DNA from: Chryseolinea sp.
GTDB taxonomy: Bacteria > Bacteroidota > Bacteroidia > Cytophagales > Cyclobacteriaceae
Assembly (NCBI GenBank): GCA_025923195.1
Contig: JAICGJ010000015.1
Location: 1-51,657, forward strand
Length of the DNA stretch: 51,657 nt
Direction: 5' to 3'
Positions 18,389 through 28,041 of this stretch are shown here, in pieces (position 1 is the stretch's first letter; every line of letters starts with the position of its first letter). Both the position numbers and the translations under genes were made by a program. Under the pieces are notes generated by a model, which saw only the letters and a list, made by a program, of their open reading frames with translations, searched no databases and was not told the DNA's origin.

Positions 18389-19249
18389 ATGAAAATCCTG
18401 ACCGCATACATATTCCTATTCACTGCTATCGTTCTATCCTCAGCCATTGCATCCGCGCAATCAAAATCAAAGAAGCCCCTCGTGGTGTTTGTTACAGGTG
18501 ACCATGAATATAGCAGCGAGGCAACCATGCCGCTACTAGCAAAGGAACTGGAACAAAATTATGGAATGCAGGTGAAAGTACTCAAATCGTACCCTGACCA
18601 TAACGCTGAAGAAAATATTCCAGGATTGGAAGTCCTGAAGGATGCCGATCTGGCCGTATTCTTCCTCCGATGGAGAAGATTACCGGCTGAGCAAGTGAAG
18701 CATATTGACGACTATCTGAAGTCGGGAAAACCAGTTATGGGATTCCGCACGACTACACATGCTTTCAATTATCCAAAAGGTCACCCCCTGGAAAAGTGGA
18801 ATGCCTTTGGCGAGTTCGCATTAGGTTCGCCGCCCGGATGGGGAGGACCTGCGGGTCATACCCACTGCGGCCATCTTTGCACGACCGATGTTTCGGTCAT
18901 CAAAGACGCAGCTAAACATCCTATCCTCACAGGCGTGGATCCTTCGTTTCACGTCAGCTCATGGCTTTATAAAGTACTTCCGGACTATCCGGCAAAAGGA
19001 TCAACCTGGTTGCTGATGGGTAAGGCTGTCAATCCGGAAAAGCCAGGTTTTGAGGACAACCCCGTAGCCTGGACATGGCAAACGCATGCTGGAGGAAGAG
19101 TATTTGCAACTACGATGGGTCATCCCGCGGATTTCGGTGTGGAATCCTTTCAGCGCCTGTTAATCAATGCGGTTCATTGGACGCTCGGCAAACCGGTGCC
19201 TGGAAAGTGGAAGGGAAAAATCACAATCAACGTTCCGTACCGCTCGTAA
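18389..19249 (+). CDS. ThuA domain protein, secreted
   Basis: This 286-residue protein has a signal peptide (1-23, IASAQ) and a ThuA domain of the class I glutamine-amidotransferase-like fold: PLVVFVTGDHEYSSEATMPLL at the N-terminus, DADLAVFFLRWRRLPAEQ, a GKPVMGFRTTTHAF block, and GGRVFATTMGHPADF near the C-terminus. In rhizobia ThuA works with the ThuB oxidoreductase in trehalose use through 3-keto intermediates; here it is exported, so its substrate would be met in the periplasm. It starts a second block of three genes (thuA-like, cytochrome, TIM barrel) separated from the first by a repeat-filled gap of 190 bases. Confidence 0.85.
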   Translation: MKILTAYIFLFTAIVLSSAIASAQSKSKKPLVVFVTGDHEYSSEATMPLLAKELEQNYGMQVKVLKSYPDHNAEENIPGLEVLKDADLAVFFLRWRRLPAEQVKHIDDYLKSGKPVMGFRTTTHAFNYPKGHPLEKWNAFGEFALGSPPGWGGPAGHTHCGHLCTTDVSVIKDAAKHPILTGVDPSFHVSSWLYKVLPDYPAKGSTWLLMGKAVNPEKPGFEDNPVAWTWQTHAGGRVFATTMGHPADFGVESFQRLLINAVHWTLGKPVPGKWKGKITINVPYRS

Positions 19250-19331
19250 AGAACAATAACAATTATCCAACACGGGCCCAAACACAACGAAATGGGCACC
19301 CGCAGGGAATAAATCTTCGTAACATTGGATC

Positions 19332-22300
19332 ATGGTAAAAAAAACAGCCGCGAAAATAGCGGGAGCCTTTAAAACCCTTGGAATACTCCTCATCACACTG
19401 TGTATTATTCAGTGTACTCGTACGCAAGACAATAGACTTGAGGTCAGGAAAAATTCTCACATTGTTCTTATAGGCAATAACCTTGGATCGAGGATGATGA
19501 ATTTCGGTCACTTCGAAACGGAGATGCATCTACGCTATCCTGACAGCCTGCTATTTATACGGAACATGTGCGACGGTGGTAATACTCCCGGGTTCCGGCC
19601 GCACGCGTCGCGCGTTTCCCCCTGGGCGTTTCCCGGAGCAGAAAAGTTCCAGACTGAGCTCGCCAATTATTCAAACAGCGAAGGTCATTTTGAAACGGAA
19701 GACCAATGGCTGACCCGACTGAAGGCAGATATAATCATTGCTTTTTTCGGATACAATGAATCATTCCAGGGTAGTGAAGGACTGGAAAATTACAAGAACG
19801 AACTTGACGCTTTCATCAACCACACGCTGAAGCAAAAATACAATGGCACAACGATTCCACATCTAGTCATTGTATCGCCTATTGCCTTTGAAAATCTTTC
19901 CGAAAAATTTGACCTCCCAAACGGTGAGAACGAAAACGCTAACCTTGAACTATATGCGAATGCTATGAAAGAAATCGCTGCCAAGAATAAAGTTCATTTT
20001 GTAGATGCGTTCGACCCTTCCAGGAAATGGTTCAGTACCAGCAACGATGCACTCACCATAGACGGCTGCCAACTGACCGATGAGGGATATGCGAAGTTCT
20101 CCAAGCTGCTGGCTGACGAGATCTTTGGCAACGATACCCCTGACGAATCCCACAGGGAGTTAGTACGGGCGGCAGTCCTGGAAAAAAATTGGATGTGGCA
20201 TAACGATTTTAAAATTCCAAACGGCGTTCACGTATATGGCCGGCGTTATAATCCCTTTGGTCCTGATAATTACCCGGCCGAAATCAACAAGATCAGGGAA
20301 ATGACCGCAATACGAGATGAGGCAATATGGCAGGCCGCGAAAGGAATAAAAATGGATATATCGGCGGCAGATAAGAATACGTCAAAGCTACCGGAAGTCA
20401 AAACAAATTACAATCCCGAGAAAAATGGAAGCCTGGAATATCTCTACGGCCAAGACGCAGTCGACAAAATTAAAGTCGCTCCCGGTTACAAGATTGAATT
20501 GTTTGCTTCCGAGAAAGAGTTTCCCGAACTGGCAAAACCTTCTCAAATATCCTTCGATAATAAAGGCCGGCTCTGGGTTGCAACGATGCCAAGCTACCCA
20601 CATTATAAACCTGGGGATCAGAAGCCTGATGACAAACTAATTATTCTTGAAGATACCAATGCAGACGGCAGGGCAGATAAGCAAATTACCTTTGTTGATG
20701 GATTACACCTTCCAAATGGATTTGAGATAGCACCAGAAGGTGTCTACGTATCTCAGGGTACGAACTTGATGTTGTATAGCGACACCGATGGAGATGACAA
20801 GGCTGACAAAAAAGAAATTCTTTTAAGTGGCTTCGACGATCACGACACGCACCACGAGATCCATGCATACTGTGCTGATCCCTCCGGTGCAATTTATATG
20901 GGGGAAGGTGTTTTTTTACACACAAATGTGGAGACGCCTTACGGCCCTGTCCGCGCGACAAACGGTGGATTCTACCGCTATAATCCAAGTCGCCACCATC
21001 TGGAAAGAACCGCTCAGCTGTCTATTCCAAATCCGTGGGGCATTGCGTTCGATGAATGGGGGCAAAATTTCTTTGCCGAAACTTCAGGTCCAGATGTTCG
21101 CTGGATGATGCCAGGCACGATAAAACCGAGATACGGTGTGGCTACTCCAAAATCAAAAAATCTGGTAGAAGAAAAACATCGTGTACGCCCGACCTCGGGC
21201 CTTGAATTTGTTTCAAGTCGCCACTTTCCGGACGACGTTCAGGGTGACTTCCTGATCAACAATACCATCGGATTTTTGGGAACGAAGCAACACACGTTAT
21301 TGGATGATGGTACCGGCTATAAAAGTAATCACCGCCAGGATCTTGTAAAATCAGACGACAAGAATTTCCGTCCCGTAGACCTGGAGTTCGCCCCGGATGG
21401 ATCGCTTTATATCGCTGATTGGCATAATATCCTGATCGGTCATATGCAGCACAACGCCAGAGACCCGCTCCGCGATCATTCTCATGGACGAATCTACCGA
21501 GTCACCTATCCGTCAAGACCTCTTGTTAAGCCTGCTTTAGTTGCAGGTGCAAGCATTGAAGAGCTGTTAAATAACCTTAAACTTCCTGAATATCGGACAC
21601 GCTATCGTACAAGGCGTGAACTACGAGGACGTGATGCTTCAGAAGTATCTTCCCAACTGAAGGTCTGGATCGACCGCCTCGATAAAAACGATCCAAAATT
21701 TGAGCACCACTTGCTAGAAGCCCTTTGGGTTAGCTGGGGAATCAATAAAGTGGATGAACCCCTGCTGCGGCAATTACTGGTTGCAAAAGATTACCACGTC
21801 AGGGCCGCGGCTGTCCGGGTATTGCGGTACACCGGCCATCAGGTTGCCGATCAGGTTGAGTTATTAATGCAGGCCGCCAGGGATGAACACGGACGCGTCA
21901 GATTAGAAGCAATCGTCGCCTCGTCGTGGCTGAATAAAGAGACCGGTCTGCAAATATTATCTGAGGCAGCGAAACTTCCGCTCGATGAGTGGATGCAAGC
22001 TGCACATGAAACTGCCGTTGCTCACCTTAACGGAAGATCGGTAGAGGAGAAAAAAGAGGAAATCACCAAATCTAATTTGAAAGGAAAAGAACTGGAGCTT
22101 TACACGAAGGGGAAAGAGCTTTATACCCGCGAAGGGTATTGCAACACGTGTCATCAATCCGATGGTAATGGCCTTTCAGCATCTGGCTTTCCTCCTCTTT
22201 CCGGTACCCCATGGGTAACCGGAAGCGAAGAACGACTGATCAAGCTTGTACTGAACGGGCTACAAGGGCCTATGGAAGTGCTTGGCCAAAAATACGGTGG

Positions 22301-22502
22301 ACAAGTACCTATGACTCCATTCGGAGGAATGCTTAACGATGAAGAAGTGGCGGCAGTGATCACATATGTACGAAATTCTTTTGGCAATACGGCATCAACT
22401 GTTTCGCCAGAGCAGGTAAAAAAAGTGCGTGAAGCCACTAAGGGAAAGTCTGGCTTCTATTCACCTGAAGAGCTGATTAGACAACATCCGATGGAGAAAT
22501 GA
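19332..22502 (+). CDS. SGNH-like + propeller + HEAT + cytochrome c fusion lipoprotein (PVC-type)
   Basis: This 1056-residue exported protein has a basic N-terminus, a hydrophobic segment and possible lipidation cysteines at 24 or 28. Residues about 40-265 form an SGNH-hydrolase-like domain; about 370-730 a dehydrogenase-type beta-propeller (GRLWVATMPSYPHY, GLHLPNGFEIAPEGVYVSQG, APDGSLYIADWHN); about 735-900 a HEAT-like helical region; and about 922-1025 a cytochrome c with Cys937, Cys940 and His941 (CNTCH) and the PMTPFGG motif that supplies a Met ligand. The SGNH block I reads GNN instead of GDS and block V reads DGCQ instead of DxxH, so hydrolase activity is doubtful. The likely role is extracytoplasmic oxidation with electron transfer to heme, together with the DUF1080 and ThuA proteins. 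Confidence 0.78.
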   Translation: MVKKTAAKIAGAFKTLGILLITLCIIQCTRTQDNRLEVRKNSHIVLIGNNLGSRMMNFGHFETEMHLRYPDSLLFIRNMCDGGNTPGFRPHASRVSPWAFPGAEKFQTELANYSNSEGHFETEDQWLTRLKADIIIAFFGYNESFQGSEGLENYKNELDAFINHTLKQKYNGTTIPHLVIVSPIAFENLSEKFDLPNGENENANLELYANAMKEIAAKNKVHFVDAFDPSRKWFSTSNDALTIDGCQLTDEGYAKFSKLLADEIFGNDTPDESHRELVRAAVLEKNWMWHNDFKIPNGVHVYGRRYNPFGPDNYPAEINKIREMTAIRDEAIWQAAKGIKMDISAADKNTSKLPEVKTNYNPEKNGSLEYLYGQDAVDKIKVAPGYKIELFASEKEFPELAKPSQISFDNKGRLWVATMPSYPHYKPGDQKPDDKLIILEDTNADGRADKQITFVDGLHLPNGFEIAPEGVYVSQGTNLMLYSDTDGDDKADKKEILLSGFDDHDTHHEIHAYCADPSGAIYMGEGVFLHTNVETPYGPVRATNGGFYRYNPSRHHLERTAQLSIPNPWGIAFDEWGQNFFAETSGPDVRWMMPGTIKPRYGVATPKSKNLVEEKHRVRPTSGLEFVSSRHFPDDVQGDFLINNTIGFLGTKQHTLLDDGTGYKSNHRQDLVKSDDKNFRPVDLEFAPDGSLYIADWHNILIGHMQHNARDPLRDHSHGRIYRVTYPSRPLVKPALVAGASIEELLNNLKLPEYRTRYRTRRELRGRDASEVSSQLKVWIDRLDKNDPKFEHHLLEALWVSWGINKVDEPLLRQLLVAKDYHVRAAAVRVLRYTGHQVADQVELLMQAARDEHGRVRLEAIVASSWLNKETGLQILSEAAKLPLDEWMQAAHETAVAHLNGRSVEEKKEEITKSNLKGKELELYTKGKELYTREGYCNTCHQSDGNGLSASGFPPLSGTPWVTGSEERLIKLVLNGLQGPMEVLGQKYGGQVPMTPFGGMLNDEEVAAVITYVRNSFGNTASTVSPEQVKKVREATKGKSGFYSPEELIRQHPMEK

Positions 22503-22629
22503 GCGGGCGAACAAATTAAAATTTTCCTTTATAAATGTAGCACATCGTCTTGCGGATCCGGCAGTTGAAGGATTTACACTAATGACAATAGATACAAGCA
22601 ACAATAAATAAATTCAAAGAAATCTTATC

Positions 22630-23493
22630 ATGGTAAAAATTGGATTCAATGTGCTTGCGTGGACTGCAGATGTTTCTGAAAAAGTTCTTCCCATAGCCGA
22701 CAGGTTAAAAAAAATCGGATATGACGGAGTTGAATGTTTTGTGGGCTCCCCTGATGAGGCAGCCTACCGCCGTTTTGGCGACCATGCTCATGCCATAGGT
22801 CTGGAAACCACTGCTGTTACGGTTGTCGATAAGGATACTAATCCCGTCGATAGCTCAAAAACGGTAAGAGCAAAAGCCTTAGATAGGATCAAATGGGCTA
22901 TCGACCGGACTTATGATACGCATGCAAAAGTACTGTGCGGGCCCCTTCATTCGGCGCATGCCAATTTTTCGCGCAATGCTCCGCAGGAGGAAGAATATCA
23001 GCGGAGCGCTGAAGTACTTCATAGTGCCGGCGACTACGCAGCACAAGCGGATATTACCCTCGCGCTGGAAGCACTGAATAGATTTGAGTGTTACCTGTGC
23101 AATACGATGGATCAATTGCTTCATTTGATTTCATTGGCAGCTCATCCCCGCGTAAAGGCGATGTATGATACACACCACTCTAACCTCGAAGAAAAGAAGA
23201 TCGCAGGTGCTCTGGAAACAATAGCTCCCGTTTTACATCATGTTCACATTAGCGAAAACGACAGGGGCACTCCGGGTGATGGCCATGTGCTTTGGGATGA
23301 AACCTATTCGACATTAGCTAAAATCAAGTACCATGGGTGGCTCACTATCGAAGCTTTCTCGCGGAATGATCCGGATTTTGCTAATGCAATTAATGTATGG
23401 CGCGAATATTCTGAACCTTGGGACATTGCAGGGAACGGCTTCGCCTTTATTAAGAAAATGTGTCAGGTCCATGGCTTGAAAACTTCATCCTGA
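22630..23493 (+). CDS. Sugar epimerase-like TIM-barrel protein (second)
   Basis: This 287-residue cytoplasmic protein belongs to the xylose-isomerase-like TIM-barrel superfamily and is close to D-tagatose/D-psicose 3-epimerases and hydroxypyruvate isomerases. All four expected metal ligands are visible: Glu147 (LALEALNRFE), Asp180 (AMYDTHHSN), His206 (HHVHISENDRG) and Glu241 (LTIEAFSRND). The length fits the family. It ends the cluster; the next gene is convergent. It probably interconverts keto-sugars generated by the oxidative steps; it is clearly different from the TIM barrel at 15950-17008. Confidence 0.83.
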   Translation: MVKIGFNVLAWTADVSEKVLPIADRLKKIGYDGVECFVGSPDEAAYRRFGDHAHAIGLETTAVTVVDKDTNPVDSSKTVRAKALDRIKWAIDRTYDTHAKVLCGPLHSAHANFSRNAPQEEEYQRSAEVLHSAGDYAAQADITLALEALNRFECYLCNTMDQLLHLISLAAHPRVKAMYDTHHSNLEEKKIAGALETIAPVLHHVHISENDRGTPGDGHVLWDETYSTLAKIKYHGWLTIEAFSRNDPDFANAINVWREYSEPWDIAGNGFAFIKKMCQVHGLKTSS

Positions 23494-23633
23494 ACGAAAA
23501 GATTCTCTTCATGCAGGCTCCATAATATCCATTTACAGTGCGGAAAAGAAATTCTAATTCGAGGCTTATTGAAAAGGAGTTCATGAAGGTTTTCGATGGA
23601 AGATAGGATCAACGAAGAATCAGAAAAGGCAGC

Positions 23634-26105
23634 TTACGATTGAGAAACAGGAAGGACCACGGTAAAAGTTGCCCCCTCGCCAGGCGTAGATCTGGCAAAA
23701 ATTTGCCCCCCATGATTTTGAGCGATCTTCTTGCACATAGCCAACCCAATGCCTGTACCCTGGTACTCAGATCTGGAGTGGAGACGCTGAAAGATATCAA
23801 ATATTTGATCAGCATTCTCCTGATTAAACCCTATCCCGTTATCAATGAACTCAATTTTGCAGGAATTTATTGAGGTCGTTAGATCTCCATGATCATCAAT
23901 CGATTTTTGTTCGATCCCTTCGGATCGAATCTTCAAGAAATTCTTTGTATCGGGCCGCGTAAATTTTAGGGCATTGGAAATCAAGTTTGTGAACAGCTGG
24001 TTCATTTGAACTGGAATGGCCTCGATGACAGGAAGACGATCATTTTCAATGATTGATCCTTTTTCCTCAATAAGAAGCTCGAAGTCGCTTTTTGTTTCCT
24101 CAAGTATCAAGTTAAGGTCAACTTTTGAAAACTGGTCACTGGATGCCGACAACTGAGAGAATGCCAGGACATCGCGTATCAAATTAAGCATTCGTCGCGC
24201 TGACAAGTCAATCTTTTGAAGATAAGTCTTGGATCGCCCGTCTACTTGTCCCGCAAGGCTCTTTGTAAGCATTTCGACGAATGTACTAATCTTACGCGCA
24301 GGTTCCTGCAGGTCGTGAGACGTAATATAAGCGAATTGGGAAAGCTCTGAGTTTGATTTGCGTAAGCTTTCCGTACGCTCCCTAACCACGTCCTCGATCT
24401 TATGACGTGCATTGACCTGTTCTGTTACATCTATTGAAATGGCAAGGACGCCTAAAATTGTTCCATCAGCGTCCCGGTAGGGTTCGTAAACAAAATTCTG
24501 ATAGATCGTTTCATATTTCCCATTCCTCAATAATTCAACGGGATGCTCATTAGCAATGAAGGGCTCGCCTTCTGCATAGACCTTCGCCAATAATTTCTCA
24601 AGTCCTTGCTCCTTTGCCTCCGATATTCCTTCGAAGACTGGTCTGTTCATTATCTCCTCTTCGCATTTTCCCCACAGTTGCATAAAAAGGTCATTAGCAA
24701 CCTCAACCACATGTTCAGGGCCAATCATAATGCACATCGCCACGGGCGCTTGCTTAACCATATTTCGGAAGTTGCGTTCGCTGCGTTCAACCTGAAGCTT
24801 TGCTTCTGTCAGATCTGTTACATCTGCAGCGGTGTTCATAACACCATATACTTTGCCAAAGGAATCAAACACCGGGGTAAAGCTGTAATTGAAGTAGAAT
24901 GGCTGGAGCTCCCCGCCCTTGACAAGGTCAACACGCTGATTCCTTGCACCATACGGGATACCCGTTGTGAAGACGCTATCGAGCTTAGGATATATTTGTT
25001 GCTCCTCAAGTTCAGGCAATACTTCGTAATACGTCTTGCCAATCACGTTGGGACCCTTTCCCCACACATCAATTATAGCTTGATTAACCATGGTTATGCG
25101 CATTTCCCTTCCTTCATAGACGCCAATAGGGAACGGCGCGCTTGCAACAAGTGCTCGGACTTTGTTTTCACTTTCTTCAAGCCTCTTTCGGGAAACTACC
25201 TCCTCCGTCACTTCTACAGCAATAACCACCACACCCGAGATAGTGCCATCGCCTTCACGAAAAGCCTCGTAGACAAAGTTCACATAAACGGTCTCCGTCG
25301 TGCCATGGCGCGGTAATGTAACGGGCATGCTACTGGCCGTAAAGGTTTCTCCACTTTTGTACACTTGGTCAAGCAGCGACTCGAATCCTTCTTTTTTTGC
25401 ATCCAGCAATACGTCGAAAATTGGTTTTCCGACAAATTCTGAGCGCGGCTTTCCCCAAAGCTCGAACATACGATCATTGGCGAGTTCTATCGTATATCGC
25501 GGCCCCTTTAAAATACACATGGCAACCGGAGATTGAAGGATTACATTCCTTAGGTTTGCTTCACTCAACGCGAGCTTTACCTGCGCGCGTTCAATATCCT
25601 TTAAAGAATTTACTTTTTTTGTCGTTTCATTACAGACGACCAAGACACCGTCAATGTTGCCCGTTTCACCAATTACTGAACTGTAGCTAAATGTCCAGTA
25701 GACATCTTCAATTTTCCCATTTCTGAAAATAGGCACCAGCTGGTCTTCAAAGAAAAATGATCTGTTTTCTGTTTTCACCTGAGTGATCAGTGGAAAAATA
25801 ATATTCCAGATCTCTGGCCAGCAATCCAAGGCCTTCTGACCGAGTGCCTTGGGATGTTTGCCTTCCCTTCCAAGGCTTGGCCGGTAGGCATCGTTATAAA
25901 ATTGAATCATGTCCTCCCCCCACCATAGAAACATTGGGAAGCCCGAATGTAGAAGTATCCCTACAGATGCCTTTAGAGCTTGTGGCCATTCGTGGACAGG
26001 GCCAACGGGCGTAGACGACCAATCGAAGTTGCGAGTAAGTTCTCCCATTTCTCCTCCACCTTCCAGAAAATGATATTTTCTTAATTCATTCGTTGTTGTG
26101 ATCAT
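23634..26105 (-). CDS. Multi-PAS sensor histidine kinase, cytoplasmic
   Basis: This 823-residue kinase has no signal or membrane segment. Four PAS-type sensor domains are arranged in series (about 30-165, 184-303, 312-432, 444-563), followed by a HisKA dimerisation domain with phospho-acceptor His597 (SHDLQEP) and a HATPase domain with N box (NLISNALKF), G1 (DNGIGF), F box (IFQRLH) and G2 (GTGIGLA). The second and fourth PAS domains are strikingly alike (both begin with SPVAMCI or APVAMCI and contain the same FVYE-DGTI-GV pattern), which suggests an internal duplication. It lies 16 bases downstream of a stand-alone receiver gene on the same strand, so the two form an operon. The signal sensed is unknown. 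Confidence 0.9.
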   Translation of the reverse strand: MITTTNELRKYHFLEGGGEMGELTRNFDWSSTPVGPVHEWPQALKASVGILLHSGFPMFLWWGEDMIQFYNDAYRPSLGREGKHPKALGQKALDCWPEIWNIIFPLITQVKTENRSFFFEDQLVPIFRNGKIEDVYWTFSYSSVIGETGNIDGVLVVCNETTKKVNSLKDIERAQVKLALSEANLRNVILQSPVAMCILKGPRYTIELANDRMFELWGKPRSEFVGKPIFDVLLDAKKEGFESLLDQVYKSGETFTASSMPVTLPRHGTTETVYVNFVYEAFREGDGTISGVVVIAVEVTEEVVSRKRLEESENKVRALVASAPFPIGVYEGREMRITMVNQAIIDVWGKGPNVIGKTYYEVLPELEEQQIYPKLDSVFTTGIPYGARNQRVDLVKGGELQPFYFNYSFTPVFDSFGKVYGVMNTAADVTDLTEAKLQVERSERNFRNMVKQAPVAMCIMIGPEHVVEVANDLFMQLWGKCEEEIMNRPVFEGISEAKEQGLEKLLAKVYAEGEPFIANEHPVELLRNGKYETIYQNFVYEPYRDADGTILGVLAISIDVTEQVNARHKIEDVVRERTESLRKSNSELSQFAYITSHDLQEPARKISTFVEMLTKSLAGQVDGRSKTYLQKIDLSARRMLNLIRDVLAFSQLSASSDQFSKVDLNLILEETKSDFELLIEEKGSIIENDRLPVIEAIPVQMNQLFTNLISNALKFTRPDTKNFLKIRSEGIEQKSIDDHGDLTTSINSCKIEFIDNGIGFNQENADQIFDIFQRLHSRSEYQGTGIGLAMCKKIAQNHGGQIFARSTPGEGATFTVVLPVSQS

Positions 26106-26121
26106 GTTGTGATTTTACGTA

Positions 26122-26499
26122 TCACCTTGAACTGAGCGCTTTTTTTAGTGCTAACTCCCATCCTGACAGCGTGTCCGGCTTAGTAATAAAATCCCTAGCC
26201 CCGCATCGGATAGCTTCCTGGATGCTTCTAGGGTCTGAACTCGTAGTTAATATAACCACTGGCGTATGCTTCAAATCACCGTGTTGTTTCAACCTTTCAA
26301 GAAATTGAAAACCATTCATTAACGGCATATTCAAATCGAGAAATATTATGTCTGGTCGATAATCCCGTAATTTGTCAAGGGCATCCTGGCCATTTACGGC
26401 TGTGACACAGTTCATGCCAGAATAAACCTCTTCGATGGTTTGGAGGAAAAATTCGCGGTCATCTTCATCGTCATCGACCACTAAAATATTTCTGAACAT
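26122..26499 (-). CDS. Single-domain response regulator (receiver only)
   Basis: From the ATG at 26499 this is a 125-residue CheY/Rcp1-like receiver. It has the acidic pocket (ILVVDDDEDD), the phospho-acceptor Asp55 (FLDLNMP), the switch Thr (ILTTSS) and the conserved Lys (FITKPD). There is no output domain, so it probably acts by protein contact or as a phosphorelay intermediate. The longer frame to 26550 adds 17 residues that are not part of the fold. It is the first gene of a two-gene operon with the multi-PAS kinase, which is its natural partner. Confidence 0.9.
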   Translation of the reverse strand: MFRNILVVDDDEDDREFFLQTIEEVYSGMNCVTAVNGQDALDKLRDYRPDIIFLDLNMPLMNGFQFLERLKQHGDLKHTPVVILTTSSDPRSIQEAIRCGARDFITKPDTLSGWELALKKALSSR

Positions 26500-26900
26500 G
26501 GCGTCAAGATAAGGAGAAATTGCCCATTGAGCCGCCAATAATTTTGTCAATTACGGACGAAAAAAGGCCAGTGGAGGTTAGGCTGTTGCACCGGCTATTT
26601 TTCCAGGATTATTAATCACCTGTATGTCGATGCTCCGTGTAGCCATCCTTTGAGTTCGACAAATCCGTTCACCTTAGGCCTCTCTGATACCGCCAAATAT
26701 TGGCTAATCCAAATCGCTCTTCGCGGCTTTGTGACTCGGTGGTATTTGATAATATCTAGCCACAAGGTCGCGAGGACATTGAGACGCACAAAGGTCTAAA
26801 TAAGAGGGCAGATTAGAGGGATAAAAAAGAAAACGGCTGCTCACCTTAAATCGCAAAGGATTGCAGAGACAATCAAGCAATATTTCCGATACACTTACAT
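26500..26900. other. Intergenic region with a degenerate hairpin repeat
   Basis: This 401-base gap between the receiver gene and pirin contains no recognised gene. A likely degenerate copy of the window's dispersed hairpin repeat is at 26718-26798; the rest holds only short frames. Confidence 0.45.
26718..26798. repeat. Degenerate copy of the dispersed hairpin repeat
   Basis: The left arm (GCGGCTTTGTGACTCGGTGG, ending at 26742) and right arm (26759-26794, starting CCACAAGGTCGCGAGGACA and ending GCACAAAGG) resemble in order and orientation the CTTTGTG..GGTGG and CCAC..GACAC..AAGG arms of the repeats at 29804 and 42133. The spacer is about 16 bases. Divergence is considerable. Confidence 0.4.
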
Positions 26901-27773
26901 TTATAACAACGATCGTTGCTCTTGCGGGACAGTTGAAATATGCTTCATTTTTCCCTGGTAGTATTCTTTGTAGAGTCGCTTGATGTCTTCGTCCGAGTCG
27001 CCGATAAACGGGCCATGGGAATAAATAGGTTCTCCCTGCGGTTCACCCGCATACAACACAAACCGGACACCAGTCCCAGCGGCCTCCAACTCTAATTCGC
27101 TATCGGTCTGGCCGGGGTTAATATCTAGCCAGCCTACCTCATGTTGACGAAGTGTCGTTTCTTCCGTTCCAACTCTTACGCTACCCTCCAGTACATAGAG
27201 GAAAGTGTTGTAATTTCCAGGGACTTGAAGCGTCGCCTTGGTTTCAGGTTGCATTTCTAAATCCGCAACGATGACAGGCACATGATTTTTTACCGGCGAT
27301 ACAAGCCCTGCCAAACTGCCGCTGTATAGTTTGATGTGAACTCCATCCCGCGTGGATGTTGGAACATGCTCGAGTGGTAAATCCTGAACCCTGGGCAATG
27401 TCCATCGCTTGTCTTTTGGCAACGTAAGCCACAATTGCAAAAGACGCATCTTGGTTTCAGTATTGATAGACTCTGTATGGATTACACCGCTGCCGGCCGT
27501 CATCATCTCGAAATCACCTCCTTTCATACGATGGGCGGAATCGCCTATCTCGCCCTCGAGCAATAGCGATACCGTTTCAAAACCCGCGTGAGGATGAGGT
27601 CCACCAACTGGTTCTCCATCTTTTTTATCCAACACATCATCCATCAACAAAATAAAAGGATCGCTCAAGGCAAACTCTCGCTGAATGAGCGCCCGCGCCC
27701 GATGTCCCCTTCCTAAGAAACCCGGACGGGCTTCAGGTGAATACACATCGACAATTTTTCTTTTTACTGACAT
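26901..27773 (-). CDS. Pirin family protein
   Basis: This 290-residue bicupin shows the full pirin N-terminal signature: GPHPHAGFETVSLLLEGE, GDFEMMTAGSGVIHTES, with metal ligands His60, His62, His99 and Glu101. A C-terminal pirin domain follows (LEGSVRVGTEETTLRQHEVG, then GPFIGDSDEDIKRLYKEYYQGKM). Bacterial pirins bind a metal, usually iron, and some have quercetin-dioxygenase activity or modulate central metabolism; which applies here is not visible. The protein is cytoplasmic. The gene stands alone, with a 268-base gap upstream to the hydrolase gene on the same strand. Confidence 0.92.
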   Translation of the reverse strand: MSVKRKIVDVYSPEARPGFLGRGHRARALIQREFALSDPFILLMDDVLDKKDGEPVGGPHPHAGFETVSLLLEGEIGDSAHRMKGGDFEMMTAGSGVIHTESINTETKMRLLQLWLTLPKDKRWTLPRVQDLPLEHVPTSTRDGVHIKLYSGSLAGLVSPVKNHVPVIVADLEMQPETKATLQVPGNYNTFLYVLEGSVRVGTEETTLRQHEVGWLDINPGQTDSELELEAAGTGVRFVLYAGEPQGEPIYSHGPFIGDSDEDIKRLYKEYYQGKMKHISTVPQEQRSLL

Positions 27774-28041
27774 ATGCTAAGCTGTTAAAGTATTAACTCA
27801 AGCCGTTATTCCATTTGCTCCTCTCAGCGCCATAATGGCCGTTTGCAAATATCAGAGATATAGCGTCGGCCTACCCTCTTAAGTCCATCAGATTTATACT
27901 AGATATTGGGAGCTATCCTCTGTTAACATCAAATAATAAATAAATAGTTCACAGGCCCCCGCGGCACCCACCGGACTGAATTCCGAATATAGCCATGTAT
28001 TTTAATGTTGGAAAATCAACGGGGTGGCTGGTAACATAAGG

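Noticed and set aside
24606-25316. 236-codon plus-strand frame inside the kinase gene
   Set aside because: Antisense to conserved PAS domains; composition is what the coding strand imposes.
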